Source: Prolixibacteraceae bacterium
Lineage (GTDB): Bacteria > Bacteroidota > Bacteroidia > Bacteroidales > Prolixibacteraceae
Assembly (NCBI GenBank): GCA_023229575.1
Contig: JALNYZ010000010.1
Span: 91,111-155,110 of the forward strand
Direction: 5' to 3'
DNA: 64,000 nucleotides
The number at the start of each line of letters is the position of its first letter. Position 1 is the first letter of the stretch. This document shows, piece by piece, positions 46,721 to 55,378 of the stretch. Both the position numbers and the translations under genes were made by a program. The notes under the pieces are model-generated. The model made no database searches, had not been told where the DNA came from, and saw only the letters and a program-made list of their open reading frames with translations.

Positions 46721-47929
46721 ATGGCAAAATGGACAAAGACTGCATGTGTTGCAGTGGCGGGCATGATATTGCCCTTTATCAGCCGGGCACAGGGACTGGC
46801 AAATGAAATGAACGGGTTGCATGGTGTGCTCGATCAGCTCTACGATGAGATGATGCCCTTATGCAGTAAACTGATCGGCGTTGGTCAGGGCATAGCCGGT
46901 TTTGCGGCCACCTGGTATATCGCGTCCCGCATCTGGCGGCATATTGCCAATGCGGAGCCGATAGATTTTTATCCGTTATTCCGTCCGTTCGTCATTGGCT
47001 TCTGTATAATGATTTTTCCGTCTGTACTGGCCATGATAAACGGGGTGATGAAACCAACTGTCACCGCTACTTCTGAAATGGTAAAGGATTCGGATAAAGC
47101 CATTGCCCTGCTTTTGCAGAAGAAGGAAGAAGCCATCCGCAAAACGGATGCCTGGCAGATGTACGTGGGTGAAAGCGGCAGCGGTGACCGGGACAGGTGG
47201 TACAAATACACCCATGACAATGCTGACCCATCGGGCGAAGGCCTGTTGAATGGAATCGGTAACGACATCCAATTTGCCATGTCAAAAGCTTCCTACAACT
47301 TCCGCAACTCGGTCAAGGAATGGATGAGCGAAGTGCTGCGTGTACTCTTTGAGGCGGCTGCCCTCTGCATCAATACACTAAGAACGTTTCAACTCATCGT
47401 ACTGGCCATACTGGGGCCTTTGGTATTCGGCATTGCCGTCTTTGACGGGTTTCAGCATACCCTCACAGTTTGGATCGCCCGCTACATCAATATCTTTTTG
47501 TGGTTGCCCGTGGCCAACATCTTCGGCTCTATCATCGGGAAGATACAGGAAAAGATGCTGGAACTAGATATTTCACAGGTCCAGGATTACGGAGATACAT
47601 TTTTCAGCCGAACGGATATGGCTTACCTCGTGTTCATGATTATCGGTATCGTGGGTTATTTCACCGTACCATCGGTAGCCAATTATATCGTCCACGCAGG
47701 TGGCGGCGGAGCATTGGGACAAAAAGTAACCAGCCTGTTCAGCAGCTCTTCCCGAAGCGTGGTCGGTATGGCATCAGCCGGGGCCGGCATGGCAGCAGAT
47801 GCAATGGGCAATGCGGCGGGGCGGATGTCTCAGAGTATGGCCGGTTATGGAGCCTCCTCTCCTTATTTCAGTGAGAATACCAATTCAGGTTCAGGTTATA
47901 TGGGCGACAAGTTAAAAGGCAATTCCTGA
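46721..47929 (+). CDS. traJ: TraJ-type conjugative membrane protein (VirB6-like)
   Basis: The 402-aa product has a signal sequence ending in SRAQG and several transmembrane helices (QGIAGFAATWYIASRIW, FVIGFCIMIFPSVLAMI, LIVLAILGPLVFGIAVF, AYLVFMIIGIVGYFTVP). A glycine-rich C-terminal tail follows. The order and size match Bacteroidetes TraJ, the polytopic channel component related to VirB6. It is translated 13 bp after the third helical protein. Confidence 0.88.
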   Translation: MAKWTKTACVAVAGMILPFISRAQGLANEMNGLHGVLDQLYDEMMPLCSKLIGVGQGIAGFAATWYIASRIWRHIANAEPIDFYPLFRPFVIGFCIMIFPSVLAMINGVMKPTVTATSEMVKDSDKAIALLLQKKEEAIRKTDAWQMYVGESGSGDRDRWYKYTHDNADPSGEGLLNGIGNDIQFAMSKASYNFRNSVKEWMSEVLRVLFEAAALCINTLRTFQLIVLAILGPLVFGIAVFDGFQHTLTVWIARYINIFLWLPVANIFGSIIGKIQEKMLELDISQVQDYGDTFFSRTDMAYLVFMIIGIVGYFTVPSVANYIVHAGGGGALGQKVTSLFSSSSRSVVGMASAGAGMAADAMGNAAGRMSQSMAGYGASSPYFSENTNSGSGYMGDKLKGNS

Positions 47930-47955
47930 GAGCTTAATCATTAAACAAAAAGACG

Positions 47956-48576
47956 ATGTTTAAAAAAATGAAAAATATTGATACAGCTTTCCGCCATGTG
48001 CGGGGCTTTACTATGCTGATTATTGTGGGTTGCGTACTCATTTGTTGCTTTGCCATGTACAAAAGCTTCAGCCTGGTATCACAAATGCAGGGGAAGGTGT
48101 ATATCCTGGCAAACGGCAAGGCACTGGAGGCGTATGCCTCGGACCGGAAAGACAACATCCCCGTAGAAGCAAAGGACCATGTCAAAACTTTCCACCAGTT
48201 GTTCTTTACCCTTGACCCGGACGATAAGGTCATTAAAGTCAACCTGACCAAAGCACTTTACCTTGCTGATGCAAGTGCAAAACGTGAGTATGATAACCTG
48301 AAAGAAAACGGGTATTATTCGGGCATCATCTCCGGTAATATCAGCCAGGCCATTAAAGTGGACAGTGTCAGTATTGATATTGACCAGTACCCTTACCGGT
48401 TCCGTTGCTACGCTACACAAAGCATCATCCGCACCACCAGCATTGTTTCCCGCAGCCTGATTACTGAAGGGGCCTTGCGCAATGTTTCCCGTAGCGATAA
48501 TAATCCGCATGGCTTTTTGATTGAACGCTGGAATACCATTGAAAACAGGGATCTTAAAACAGAAAACCGCAGGTAA
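47956..48576 (+). CDS. traK: TraK-type conjugation protein (VirB8-like)
   Basis: The 206-aa product has one N-terminal transmembrane helix (MLIIVGCVLICCFAMYKS) followed by a periplasmic VirB8-like domain containing HQLFFTLDPDD, KRIYDNLKENG-like text and FRCYATQSIIRTTSIVSRSL. TraK is the standard name in this operon. It links the inner-membrane base to other transfer components. Confidence 0.88.
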   Translation: MFKKMKNIDTAFRHVRGFTMLIIVGCVLICCFAMYKSFSLVSQMQGKVYILANGKALEAYASDRKDNIPVEAKDHVKTFHQLFFTLDPDDKVIKVNLTKALYLADASAKREYDNLKENGYYSGIISGNISQAIKVDSVSIDIDQYPYRFRCYATQSIIRTTSIVSRSLITEGALRNVSRSDNNPHGFLIERWNTIENRDLKTENRR

Positions 48577-48613
48577 CGCATTTAAACAAAGGATTATAAA
48601 ACGATAAAAAATC

Positions 48614-49111
48614 ATGGCATTCTTATTCAGAAAAAAGAACAAAACGGAAGCTTCCGGACCGGATCAAATCCATGACAGGATTCTAAGGCAAATGGTAAAT
48701 GCCTGTTTCCGGATGCAAACCGGTTGGGCTCGGTGGATGGGCAGAAGGACGCAGCACCTGTCCCGCAGGACACTGTTTCTCTTATTGCTTGCTTTCATTG
48801 CCCTCTCCGGTGGCTACAGCATTTATCTGATCAGGCAAAGTTTCTCGGGCAATCAGGCCACTACTTTTTCCGTAACGCCAATCTTAAAGCCGGGGCATGT
48901 CGTGCAAACGGGTGAAGCTGCATCCCAACCAGATATGCTTATCAGTAAAACTGACTACCAACGGATCATCCGGTTCAGGGGATATATGGACAGCCTTGCC
49001 CGAAGTCCCGCAGGGAAAGCTGTGTATGACAGCATCCTTCTTCGCCGGCCGGGTTTGCCGGACAGCATCCGGCTGATTGAAGAAATTTATCAATCTCAAA
49101 TTAAAAAGTAA
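48614..49111 (+). CDS. Small bitopic transfer protein (TraL slot)
   Basis: The 165-aa product has a basic N-terminus (MAFLFRKKNKTEA), one transmembrane segment (LFLLLLAFIALSGGYSIYLI) and a short soluble domain (TDYQRIIRFRGYMDSLARSPAGKAVYDSIL). Its place between TraK and TraM is where the small TraL protein normally sits, but sequence similarity alone does not let me name it. It stops 6 bp before TraM starts. Confidence 0.6.
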   Translation: MAFLFRKKNKTEASGPDQIHDRILRQMVNACFRMQTGWARWMGRRTQHLSRRTLFLLLLAFIALSGGYSIYLIRQSFSGNQATTFSVTPILKPGHVVQTGEAASQPDMLISKTDYQRIIRFRGYMDSLARSPAGKAVYDSILLRRPGLPDSIRLIEEIYQSQIKK

Positions 49112-49117
49112 AATCGT

Positions 49118-50446
49118 ATGGAACAGAAAACACAATCCCCGAAAATGCTCAGGCAGCGTAAATTTTTGCTTATGCTGCCCCTGCTCGTATTGCCATTTAT
49201 CACCCTGATGTTCTGGTCGCTTGGCGGTGGAAAGGTAGAGAATGTCAGTGCACAACCGCTGACGAACAAAGGGTTCAATATGAAACTGCCGGATGCCTAC
49301 CTAAAAGATGAAAGACCCTTGGATAAGATGAGCTATTATGACAAGGCTGCCTCCGATTCGGCCAAACTGGAAGAGTTAATGAAAAATGACCCGAATTACA
49401 GAGGGCGTACCTCACTGCACCACGAGACAGATGGAATTCAATACGAAGATACATCTCAATCTAAATATCATAACGAAAGCGGATCATTAATTACCTCGCC
49501 TTATGGAAGCGGTTTGTCCCGTGATTCAAATGAGGTAAAGGTATATAGAAAACTGGCAGAACTGGATGAAGCAATGAACAGGGCCGCAAATCCGGCAATG
49601 GGACAAAAAGATGATACTTCTTATAACCGAAGTGAAAATACTCAGGTGAATACAGCCGATATTGACCGCCTGGAGCAGATGATGCAGTCCCTGAAACAGC
49701 CAGAGGGGCAAGACCCCGAATTGCATCAGCTTAACGGGATGCTTGAGAAAATATTGGATATCCAGCATCCCGACCGTGTGCAGGAAAAGATCAGGCAGAC
49801 ATCCCATGCAAGCAAAGGTCAGGTATTTGCTGTGTCCGTTATCGCGAAAGAAACACCTGTATCGCTACTGGACAATACGCCTGACGGTAGGGTTGGTATT
49901 AACAGCACCTCAATAAATCAGTCACAACAAAATGGCTTTTATTCATTGGATGAACCAGTCCTGATTGATGATACGCAAAATGCCATACAAGCGGTCATCC
50001 ACGAAACGCAGACCCTTGTTGCCGGTTCGACCGTAAAACTGCGCCTTGTAAATGATGTCTATATCAACGGGATGCTGATACCAAAAGACAATTTTCTCTT
50101 CGGAGAAGCTACGCTCAACGGTGAAAGACTGGATATTAAAATTGGCAGCCTACGCTACCAAAATTCCCTTTTCCCGGTGGAGCTATCCGTGTATGACATG
50201 GACGGTATGAATGGTATTTACATTCCGGGGGCCATTACCAGGGATGTAGCCAAACAGTCCGCAGACCGTGCCATTCAGGGTATTGGACTGACCACTTTAG
50301 ATCCTTCATTGGGCGCACAGGCTGCCAGTGCGGGAATAGAAGCAGCCCGGGACCTGATCAGCAAAAAGGTCAAATTGGTTAAAGTCACCGTGAAAGCAGG
50401 CTACCAGGTACTGTTAAGGGACGAGAAGCAGAAACAGAATTACTAA
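49118..50446 (+). CDS. traM: TraM-type conjugation protein (VirB10-like)
   Basis: The 442-aa product has a single N-terminal transmembrane helix (FLLMLPLLVLPFITLMFWSL) and a long disordered periplasmic linker. The C-terminal VirB10-like domain has VSVIAKETPVSLLDN, VIHETQTLVAGSTVKLRLVNDVYING and a final ITRDVAKQSADRAIQGI. TraM spans the envelope and connects the inner-membrane base with the outer-membrane part formed by TraN. Confidence 0.88.
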   Translation: MEQKTQSPKMLRQRKFLLMLPLLVLPFITLMFWSLGGGKVENVSAQPLTNKGFNMKLPDAYLKDERPLDKMSYYDKAASDSAKLEELMKNDPNYRGRTSLHHETDGIQYEDTSQSKYHNESGSLITSPYGSGLSRDSNEVKVYRKLAELDEAMNRAANPAMGQKDDTSYNRSENTQVNTADIDRLEQMMQSLKQPEGQDPELHQLNGMLEKILDIQHPDRVQEKIRQTSHASKGQVFAVSVIAKETPVSLLDNTPDGRVGINSTSINQSQQNGFYSLDEPVLIDDTQNAIQAVIHETQTLVAGSTVKLRLVNDVYINGMLIPKDNFLFGEATLNGERLDIKIGSLRYQNSLFPVELSVYDMDGMNGIYIPGAITRDVAKQSADRAIQGIGLTTLDPSLGAQAASAGIEAARDLISKKVKLVKVTVKAGYQVLLRDEKQKQNY

Positions 50447-50501
50447 CCCTCAACAAACAAAAGTTTAAGAACAGATTATTTAACAATTAAAATTTCAAAA
50501 G

Positions 50502-51353
50502 ATGAAAAAGATCAGTACAGTATTGATAACAGGGATTTTCCTTTTTCTCGCAAGCATTTCCGCATTTTCACAGAATGCAAATCCGGTAAACACAACATCC
50601 ATTGAGCCGTATCCTCTGGCCATTGCGTATGATAAGACAACCAACCTGGTATTTCCCTATGCCATTAAAAGTGTGGACAGGGGGAGCCAAAGCGTACTGG
50701 CACAAAAAGCCAAAGGAGTGGAAAATATCCTTCAGATAAAGGCAGGCAGGAAAGGGTTTGAAGAAACAAACCTGACTGTAATCACCGCAGAAGGAAAGCT
50801 CTACTGCTTTCTGTTGAACTATGCCCCGCAGCCCCCCGTGCTGAACCTTGCTTTCGGAACCACGAAACCATCCGCGCAGGATGCTTTCTTTTCATCAGAA
50901 GATCACAACGAAGGTGAAATACAAGCTTATTCAAAGTCGGTAGCCGTTGAAAAGAAAAAAGTACATGGTATAACAGATAAAAAGTATGGCATGAAGTTCC
51001 GGTTGGACGGCCTTTTTATCCATGATAATGTGATGTATTACCGCATAAAAATTGAGAACCGATCCAATATCAATTATGATATTGACCAGTTACGCTTCTT
51101 TATCCGTGACCGGAAGAAAGCCAAACGTACCGCTACGCAGGAAATCGAAATAAAACCTCTGTATGTTCAGAATGATACCCCAATGGTAAGGGGGCAATCG
51201 CAGCACATCTTTGTAGTCGCCCTGCCAAAATTTACCATCCCGGATCAGAAATACCTTGCCGTACAGCTCATGGAAAAGAACGGGGGCAGACATCTGGAAC
51301 TCGATGTCCATAACAAAGCGCTTGTACGCTCAGCGGTACTTCCCTCCCTATAA
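50502..51353 (+). CDS. traN: TraN-type conjugation protein (DUF4138, VirB9-like)
   Basis: The 283-aa product has a signal peptide ending in ISAFSQ and the DUF4138 features: SIEPYPLAIAYDKTTNLVFPYAIKSVDRG near the start, VLAQKAKGVENIL, KYGMKFRLDGLFIHDNVMYYRIKIENRSNI and LRFFIRDRKKAKRTA. It is the outer-membrane-associated core protein of the channel in Bacteroidetes systems. Confidence 0.9.
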   Translation: MKKISTVLITGIFLFLASISAFSQNANPVNTTSIEPYPLAIAYDKTTNLVFPYAIKSVDRGSQSVLAQKAKGVENILQIKAGRKGFEETNLTVITAEGKLYCFLLNYAPQPPVLNLAFGTTKPSAQDAFFSSEDHNEGEIQAYSKSVAVEKKKVHGITDKKYGMKFRLDGLFIHDNVMYYRIKIENRSNINYDIDQLRFFIRDRKKAKRTATQEIEIKPLYVQNDTPMVRGQSQHIFVVALPKFTIPDQKYLAVQLMEKNGGRHLELDVHNKALVRSAVLPSL

Positions 51354-51400
51354 AAAACTCTCAAATAATTCATTTTTATTCATTTATTAAAACAAACATC

Positions 51401-52201
51401 ATGAACCAGAAAAATTTTGAATACCTGCGTGACCAGGTTAAGTATACCGGCTTCGGTGAAGGACTGGAAAACGATTTAAGGGGAAAATTAAGCAAGCAAA
51501 CAGCGGATTTCACCCTGAAACACAATGTCCAATATGGCAACGACATTGCAGCTTCTGAACTGCATTTCAGCAAGTCCAGTCAGAGTGATATGTATTTTTT
51601 CAACTCCTACAAAGTGAGTTTGAAAAGGGAGAATGTTCCCGATAGCATGGAGCAGACCTTTTATATCAACAAGGGCAATAATATTACCCTGAAGGAGGCC
51701 TACAACCTGATGAGCGGGAGGGCGGTCAATAAAGACCTGACCAACAAGGACAATCAACTGTACAATGCCTGGGTACAGATGGACTTCAAACAGGCGGACA
51801 GTAACGGCAATTACAAGCTGAAGCAATACCACCAGAATTACGGTTTTGACCTTGATCAGGTACTGGCCAAACACCCGATAAAGGAGTTAGGGCATGATCA
51901 GCACAAGTCCAACCTGCTGGATTCCCTGAAAAAAGGCAACCGGCAATCCGTCATCTTCATACGGGATGGGGCGGAACAGAAAAGTTACATCGAAGCCAAT
52001 CCGCAGTTTAAAACCATCAATATTTATGACAGCAATATGCATCGGTTGGGCAACAGTCAGTCCAAAGCGGAAAAACAGGCTGAAGGTGAAAGCAGTTCTG
52101 TAAAGCAGGATAACAAAAAGGAAACTCAACGTAACGATGACGATGGCCCTGCATTACCTCAGGCGGCGAAAAAAAAGCAGAAAAAGCAATCGATCAGCTA
52201 A
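51401..52201 (+). CDS. Soluble element-encoded protein with DUF3945-like features
   Basis: The 266-aa product has no signal. The middle region (VPDSMEQTFYINKGNNITLKEAYNLMSGRAV) and LDSLKKGNRQSVIFIRDGAEQKSYIEANPQFKTINIYD resemble the repeating DUF3945 type found in proteins of Bacteroidetes mobile elements. The tail is lysine- and serine-rich and disordered. A role in DNA handling is likely by association only. It lies between TraN and the helix-turn-helix protein. Confidence 0.65.
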   Translation: MNQKNFEYLRDQVKYTGFGEGLENDLRGKLSKQTADFTLKHNVQYGNDIAASELHFSKSSQSDMYFFNSYKVSLKRENVPDSMEQTFYINKGNNITLKEAYNLMSGRAVNKDLTNKDNQLYNAWVQMDFKQADSNGNYKLKQYHQNYGFDLDQVLAKHPIKELGHDQHKSNLLDSLKKGNRQSVIFIRDGAEQKSYIEANPQFKTINIYDSNMHRLGNSQSKAEKQAEGESSSVKQDNKKETQRNDDDGPALPQAAKKKQKKQSIS

Positions 52202-52212
52202 AGTGATAAGCA

Positions 52213-52503
52213 ATGGAAACCCTGAACCCTTTGTCCGGTTTTTTTTCAGCCATTGAAAAGGATTACCGTATCAGTACCACGCATATCAGTATCTATGCAG
52301 CACTGCTGCAATACCGTCAGGAACAGGGGTTTGCCAACCCGGTAACGGCATTCAGTTATGAAATTATGCGCATAGCAAAGATTTCAGCACCGGCCACTTA
52401 CCACAAATGTGTAAGGGAATTGAGCGAATACGGATATATCAGGTATGTGCCCTCTTTTAAACGCAACCAGGGAAGCCGGATATATTTTCCTGAAAACGGA
52501 TAA
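52213..52503 (+). CDS. Helix-turn-helix regulator (96 aa)
   Basis: The 96-aa product is a winged-helix-like sequence (STTHISIYAALLQYRQEQGF, ISAPATYHKCVRELSEYGYIRYVPSF, SRIYF). Small regulators of this type sit next to integrases in Bacteroidetes elements and may control excision or transfer. It starts 12 bp after the upstream gene. A strong terminator follows. Confidence 0.75.
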   Translation: METLNPLSGFFSAIEKDYRISTTHISIYAALLQYRQEQGFANPVTAFSYEIMRIAKISAPATYHKCVRELSEYGYIRYVPSFKRNQGSRIYFPENG

Positions 52504-52528
52504 TTAATAAAATAGTGATTCTGCAAAT

Positions 52529-52560
52529 ACAGTAAAAGCCCGTTGCCGGGCTTTTACTGT
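52529..52560. terminator. Strong bidirectional-type hairpin terminator
   Basis: ACAGTAAAAGCCCG pairs perfectly with CGGGCTTTTACTGT, a 14-bp stem with a 4-nt TTGC loop. The A-run and T-run inside the stem would serve either strand. It separates the transfer operon from the small gene and recombinase. Confidence 0.85.
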
Positions 52561-52579
52561 CAAATACAGGAGGAGCGGG

Positions 52580-52741
52580 ATGGGAAACTGTGAGATAGAG
52601 AGGATACCACCTGATAAAGCAATGGAGCTTTTGAAAAAAGACGGTATAGAAGTAACAGAAGAACAGGCAAAGGTTATTCTGGAATTTTTGTATGAAATCG
52701 CTGGTATTGTGGTCGATCAATACCTGTCCAAACCGGTATAA
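52580..52741 (+). CDS. 53-aa small protein ahead of the recombinase
   Basis: An ATG at 52580 follows a strong AGGAGG (52568-52573), which is uncommon in this genome and decides the start. The product (MGNCEIERIPPDKAMELLKK, ending near VVDQYLSKPV) is helical, acidic and complete with its own stop at 52739. Similar 50-residue proteins stand before integrases in Bacteroidetes elements as far as I recall, with no known function. An excisionase-like or regulatory role is only a guess. Confidence 0.6.
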   Translation: MGNCEIERIPPDKAMELLKKDGIEVTEEQAKVILEFLYEIAGIVVDQYLSKPV

Positions 52742-52793
52742 TTTTGTAAATTTACAGGGATAAGCAACGGCAGTTCCACCTTATTGTAAGATT

Positions 52794-54341
52794 ATGAAAA
52801 TTGCAGATTTATATATCCGGGTAAGTACCGATGAGCAGGCTGACAGGGGTTATTCACAGCGAGATCAGGACGAAAGATTGCGCAAATATTGCGAAATAAA
52901 TTCATTGCAGGTTCGTAAAGTGGTCTATGAAGACCATTCAGCAAAAACTTTCAACCGTCCGGCCTGGACGAAACTATTAACTGACCTTCGAAAACATATG
53001 GGGCATTCAGACCTTATCCTCTTTACCAAATGGGACAGGTTCAGCCGGAATGCAGGAGATGCCTATCAGATGATAAGTACCTTGAGGCGCTTGGGCGTAG
53101 AACCGCAGGCCGTTGAACAGCCTTTGGACCTGTCAATACCGGAAAACAAGATGATGCTGGCCTTTTACCTGGCCGCTCCCGAAGTGGAGAATGACCGGAG
53201 GGCTTTGAATACCTTTCATGGAATGCGCCGTGCTAAGAAGGAAGGCCGGTGGATGGGGACGGCCCCGGTGCGATATGTGAACAAAATAACGGAAACAGGA
53301 AAGAAATATATCGCACATAGAGATAAACAGGGTGATATTATGCAATGGGCTTTCAATGAACTGGCACTTGGAAAATTCAATACGGAACAGATATGGAAAA
53401 TGGCGAAAGGGAAAGGGCTTATCTGCAGTAAGAACAATTTTTGGAAGGCTATACGAAATCCTGTTTATTGTGGTAAAATTTTTATTCCAAAATATAAGGA
53501 TGAAGAAAGTTTTATGGTTCAGGGACAACATGAACCGTTAATTTCGGAAGCTTTATTTTATGCTGTGCAAGACGTATTGGACGGACGCAAAAAAGTAATT
53601 CGGACTAAGATCGTTGCCGATGATAACCTTCCTCTAAGGGGTTTCCTGATATGTCCCAATTGTGGATGGATGCTGACAGGAAGTGCATCGAAAGGACGCA
53701 CACAGCATTATTACTATTATCATTGTAGTTCCGCCTGTGGTATTCGCTATAAAGCACCGGAAGCCAATGCAAAAATTGTGGATGAAATCCGGAAGTATGT
53801 ACAGCCGTTGCCCCGGCTTCAATTATACAAAGAGGTGATTAGTAGTGTTTATAAGGCTAAAACACACGCTCAGCACATTGAAGTACAGCAGCTGAAAATA
53901 CAATTGGAAGAAGCAAACAAAAGACTTTCAAAGGCAAGGGAATTGTTGCTCTGTGGGGATATTGAAGCTGCTGACTACCGCACCATAAAAGCAGAATGTG
54001 ATGAAAGGATAAACAGGTTGGAAGTTAAATTAACAGCGTCGGTAACAGATACAACCAATATCGAACCCTTGTGGGATAAAGCCATCAGTAACATTTCACA
54101 ACTGGATGTTTTGTATGAAAATGGGACAGTAACCCAAAAAAGAAAAATCATTGGTTCAATGTTCCCAGAAAAATTAACTTTCGACGGATTTCAATATCGA
54201 ACCACCCGCGTTAACGAAGCATTGATCCTTATGCTATTGATAGGCAACAAAATACAAAACAAAAAAAATGGGACAAATCCATCATTTTTGGACTTGTCCC
54301 ATCAAGTGACCCCGGAGGGGCTCGAACCCTCGACCCGTTGA
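52794..54341 (+). CDS. Large serine recombinase (element integrase)
   Basis: The 515-aa product has the resolvase catalytic domain starting MKIADLYIRVSTDEQ, with the catalytic Ser at residue 11, the conserved WDRFSRNAGDAYQM and a helical dimer region. A recombinase domain (FNTEQIWKMAKGKGL), a zinc ribbon (CPNCGWML plus CSSACG) and a coiled coil (AQHIEVQQLKIQLEEANKRL) follow. This is the arrangement of phage-type and ICE serine integrases. The last 14 codons (QVTPEGLEPSTR) are read from antisense tRNA-Lys sequence, so the tail reflects the integrated state and may differ in the excised circle. Confidence 0.9.
   Translation: MKIADLYIRVSTDEQADRGYSQRDQDERLRKYCEINSLQVRKVVYEDHSAKTFNRPAWTKLLTDLRKHMGHSDLILFTKWDRFSRNAGDAYQMISTLRRLGVEPQAVEQPLDLSIPENKMMLAFYLAAPEVENDRRALNTFHGMRRAKKEGRWMGTAPVRYVNKITETGKKYIAHRDKQGDIMQWAFNELALGKFNTEQIWKMAKGKGLICSKNNFWKAIRNPVYCGKIFIPKYKDEESFMVQGQHEPLISEALFYAVQDVLDGRKKVIRTKIVADDNLPLRGFLICPNCGWMLTGSASKGRTQHYYYYHCSSACGIRYKAPEANAKIVDEIRKYVQPLPRLQLYKEVISSVYKAKTHAQHIEVQQLKIQLEEANKRLSKARELLLCGDIEAADYRTIKAECDERINRLEVKLTASVTDTTNIEPLWDKAISNISQLDVLYENGTVTQKRKIIGSMFPEKLTFDGFQYRTTRVNEALILMLLIGNKIQNKKNGTNPSFLDLSHQVTPEGLEPSTR
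54261..54301 (-). terminator. tRNA-Lys terminator inside the recombinase 3' end
   Basis: Read on the minus strand, TGGGACAAGTCC and GGATTTGTCCCA form a stem of 8 plus 3 pairs with one mismatch, followed by eight T (54268-54261). This is a classic terminator for the tRNA, which lies just upstream on the minus strand. It is embedded in the recombinase coding region, probably because this part of the attachment region was captured by the element. Confidence 0.8.
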
Positions 54342-54379
54342 TTAAGAGTCAACTGCTCTACCAGCTGAGCTACGGAGTC
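54307..54379 (-). tRNA. tRNA-Lys(CTT)
   Basis: A complete cloverleaf folds on the minus strand: acceptor GACTCCG with CGGGGTC (one GU pair), D-arm GCTC/GAGC, anticodon stem GTTGA/TCAAC with loop CTCTTAA (anticodon CTT), T-arm GAGGG/CCCTC with TTCGAGC, and discriminator A at 54307. CCA is not encoded. The 3' half overlaps the recombinase end, which marks the integration site. Confidence 0.95.
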
Positions 54380-54395
54380 TTTTTTATTTGAGGTG

Positions 54396-54403
54396 CAAAC
54401 ATA
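54396..54403 (-). promoter_or_regulatory. Bacteroidetes -7 box for tRNA-Lys
   Basis: On the minus strand this reads TATGTTTG, an exact match to the Bacteroidetes TAnnTTTG -7 consensus. It lies 17 bp before the tRNA 5' end. Confidence 0.6.
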
Positions 54404-54445
54404 CAACTTTTTTTATTTCCAGATGGTTTTTCTGCAAGGTATTCG

Positions 54446-54816
54446 CTAAACAATTGCGTTCAATTGTCTCAGAATATTTTTTGTGATCTCCTTTCTGCTG
54501 GCGCCGAAGTTTGGATTAACAACCTTCCGCTCCTTGCTGATCCTTGTAGCAAAAAAATATTCATTGTCTTTCCTTTCGACATAGCCAACCCACCAACCAC
54601 AATCCATCCCGTTCGCCCTGGTCCAGCCTGTTTTTGAGCGGACGATGTACCTGTCGTTTTGCTCAGTGACCATTACCCGCTTTACGATTTCAATGGTCCG
54701 TTTCAAAAATGGCAACTTCCCTGAACTCCGCAGTCCTTAAATGGCTTTACCATATCCGGTTGACAGAAAGCAGTCATAAAGTAAACAAGGAATATGGACG
54801 AGATTAACAGACGCAT
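54446..54816 (-). pseudogene. Internally deleted class D (OXA-type) beta-lactamase
   Basis: On the minus strand the start at 54816 encodes a signal-like MRLLISSIFLVYFMTAFC and then FKDCGVQGS, which is the opening of OXA enzymes. About 34 codons in, the frame breaks. Another frame continues with LPFLKRTIEIVKR and SKTGWTRANGMDCGWWVGYVERKD, which is the C-terminal KTG motif region, to the stop at 54446. The segment between, which should hold the active-site STFK and SXV motifs, is missing (intact genes are about 800 bp, 371 bp remain). The total is not a multiple of three, so no protein is possible. Confidence 0.8.
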
Positions 54817-54869
54817 AATTTATGGGATTGGATGATTTGGAAATAGCTTGAAATAAATAGAAATATGAA

Positions 54870-54967
54870 ATTAATGGAGCCATCGGTTTCGGTGCCAACA
54901 GCTACGGCGCAAAGGTTGGCCGAGACAGCTGCTCCCGAGCCGGAACTCGATCTGCAGGGGGAGCGAT
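54870..54967 (-). pseudogene. Fragment of an amidase-signature gene
   Basis: The minus strand reads DRSPCRSSSGSGAAVSANL and VGTETDGSI, which is the glycine/serine-rich signature of amidases (canonical CGSSSGSG). Here the first G is R. No start, no other part of an amidase and no stop of its own are present. It is about 33 codons of a gene that is otherwise lost. Confidence 0.65.
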
Positions 54968-55035
54968 CAAGTTCAGATTGTAATGATGCTAATTCCTTAC
55001 CATGAAATCGAACAATATTCCTAATTTTAAGTTCC

Positions 55036-55374
55036 ATGCTGTTGGTTACTTTTTCAAAAATTGGCCTCGATAAAGATTCGCGATGGGACATGGTGACAGA
55101 AACGGAGTTGTTCAAGGTTATTCAGGAATTGATCGCCAACATTATCAAGCATGCCCAGGCCCGTAATGTGCTGATTGAACTGATTGCCGATGAAAACATG
55201 TTATACCTGACGGTTGAAGACGATGGCATTGGGTTCGATTTAGCTGACAATACCCGTCACCGTTTTGGGTTGAACAACATCGAAGCACGCCTCTCGATAC
55301 TGGGAGGGACGGTCAGCTTCGATTCTCAAACAGACCGCGGCACCACCGTAATGATTAATGTTCCCACAGCATAG
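55036..55374 (+). pseudogene. C-terminal fragment of a NarL-type sensor histidine kinase
   Basis: The frame encodes an HATPase domain: QELIANIIKHAQA (N box), VEDDGIGFDLA (G1), GLNNIEARLSILGG (G2) and RGTTVMINVP. The upstream sensor, dimerisation and phospho-His helices are missing, although an ATG at 55036 allows a 112-residue peptide. The response regulator starts 5 bp downstream. The kinase is likely non-functional unless a partner supplies phosphate. Confidence 0.75.
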
Positions 55375-55378
55375 CGCC

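Larger units (their letters stand above)
32735..54301 (+). mobile_element. Integrative conjugative element remnant (transfer operon plus serine recombinase) at tRNA-Lys
   Basis: From 34759 to 51353 the genes follow the Bacteroidetes order TraE-F-G-I-J-K-M-N, all on the plus strand, ending with a regulator, a small protein and a large serine recombinase whose 3' end overlaps tRNA-Lys. I find no relaxase, no VirD4-type coupling protein, no TraA-D, and no repeat of the tRNA end near 32.4-32.7 kb. The left boundary given is therefore only the edge of the recognisable conjugation genes. Confidence 0.7.
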
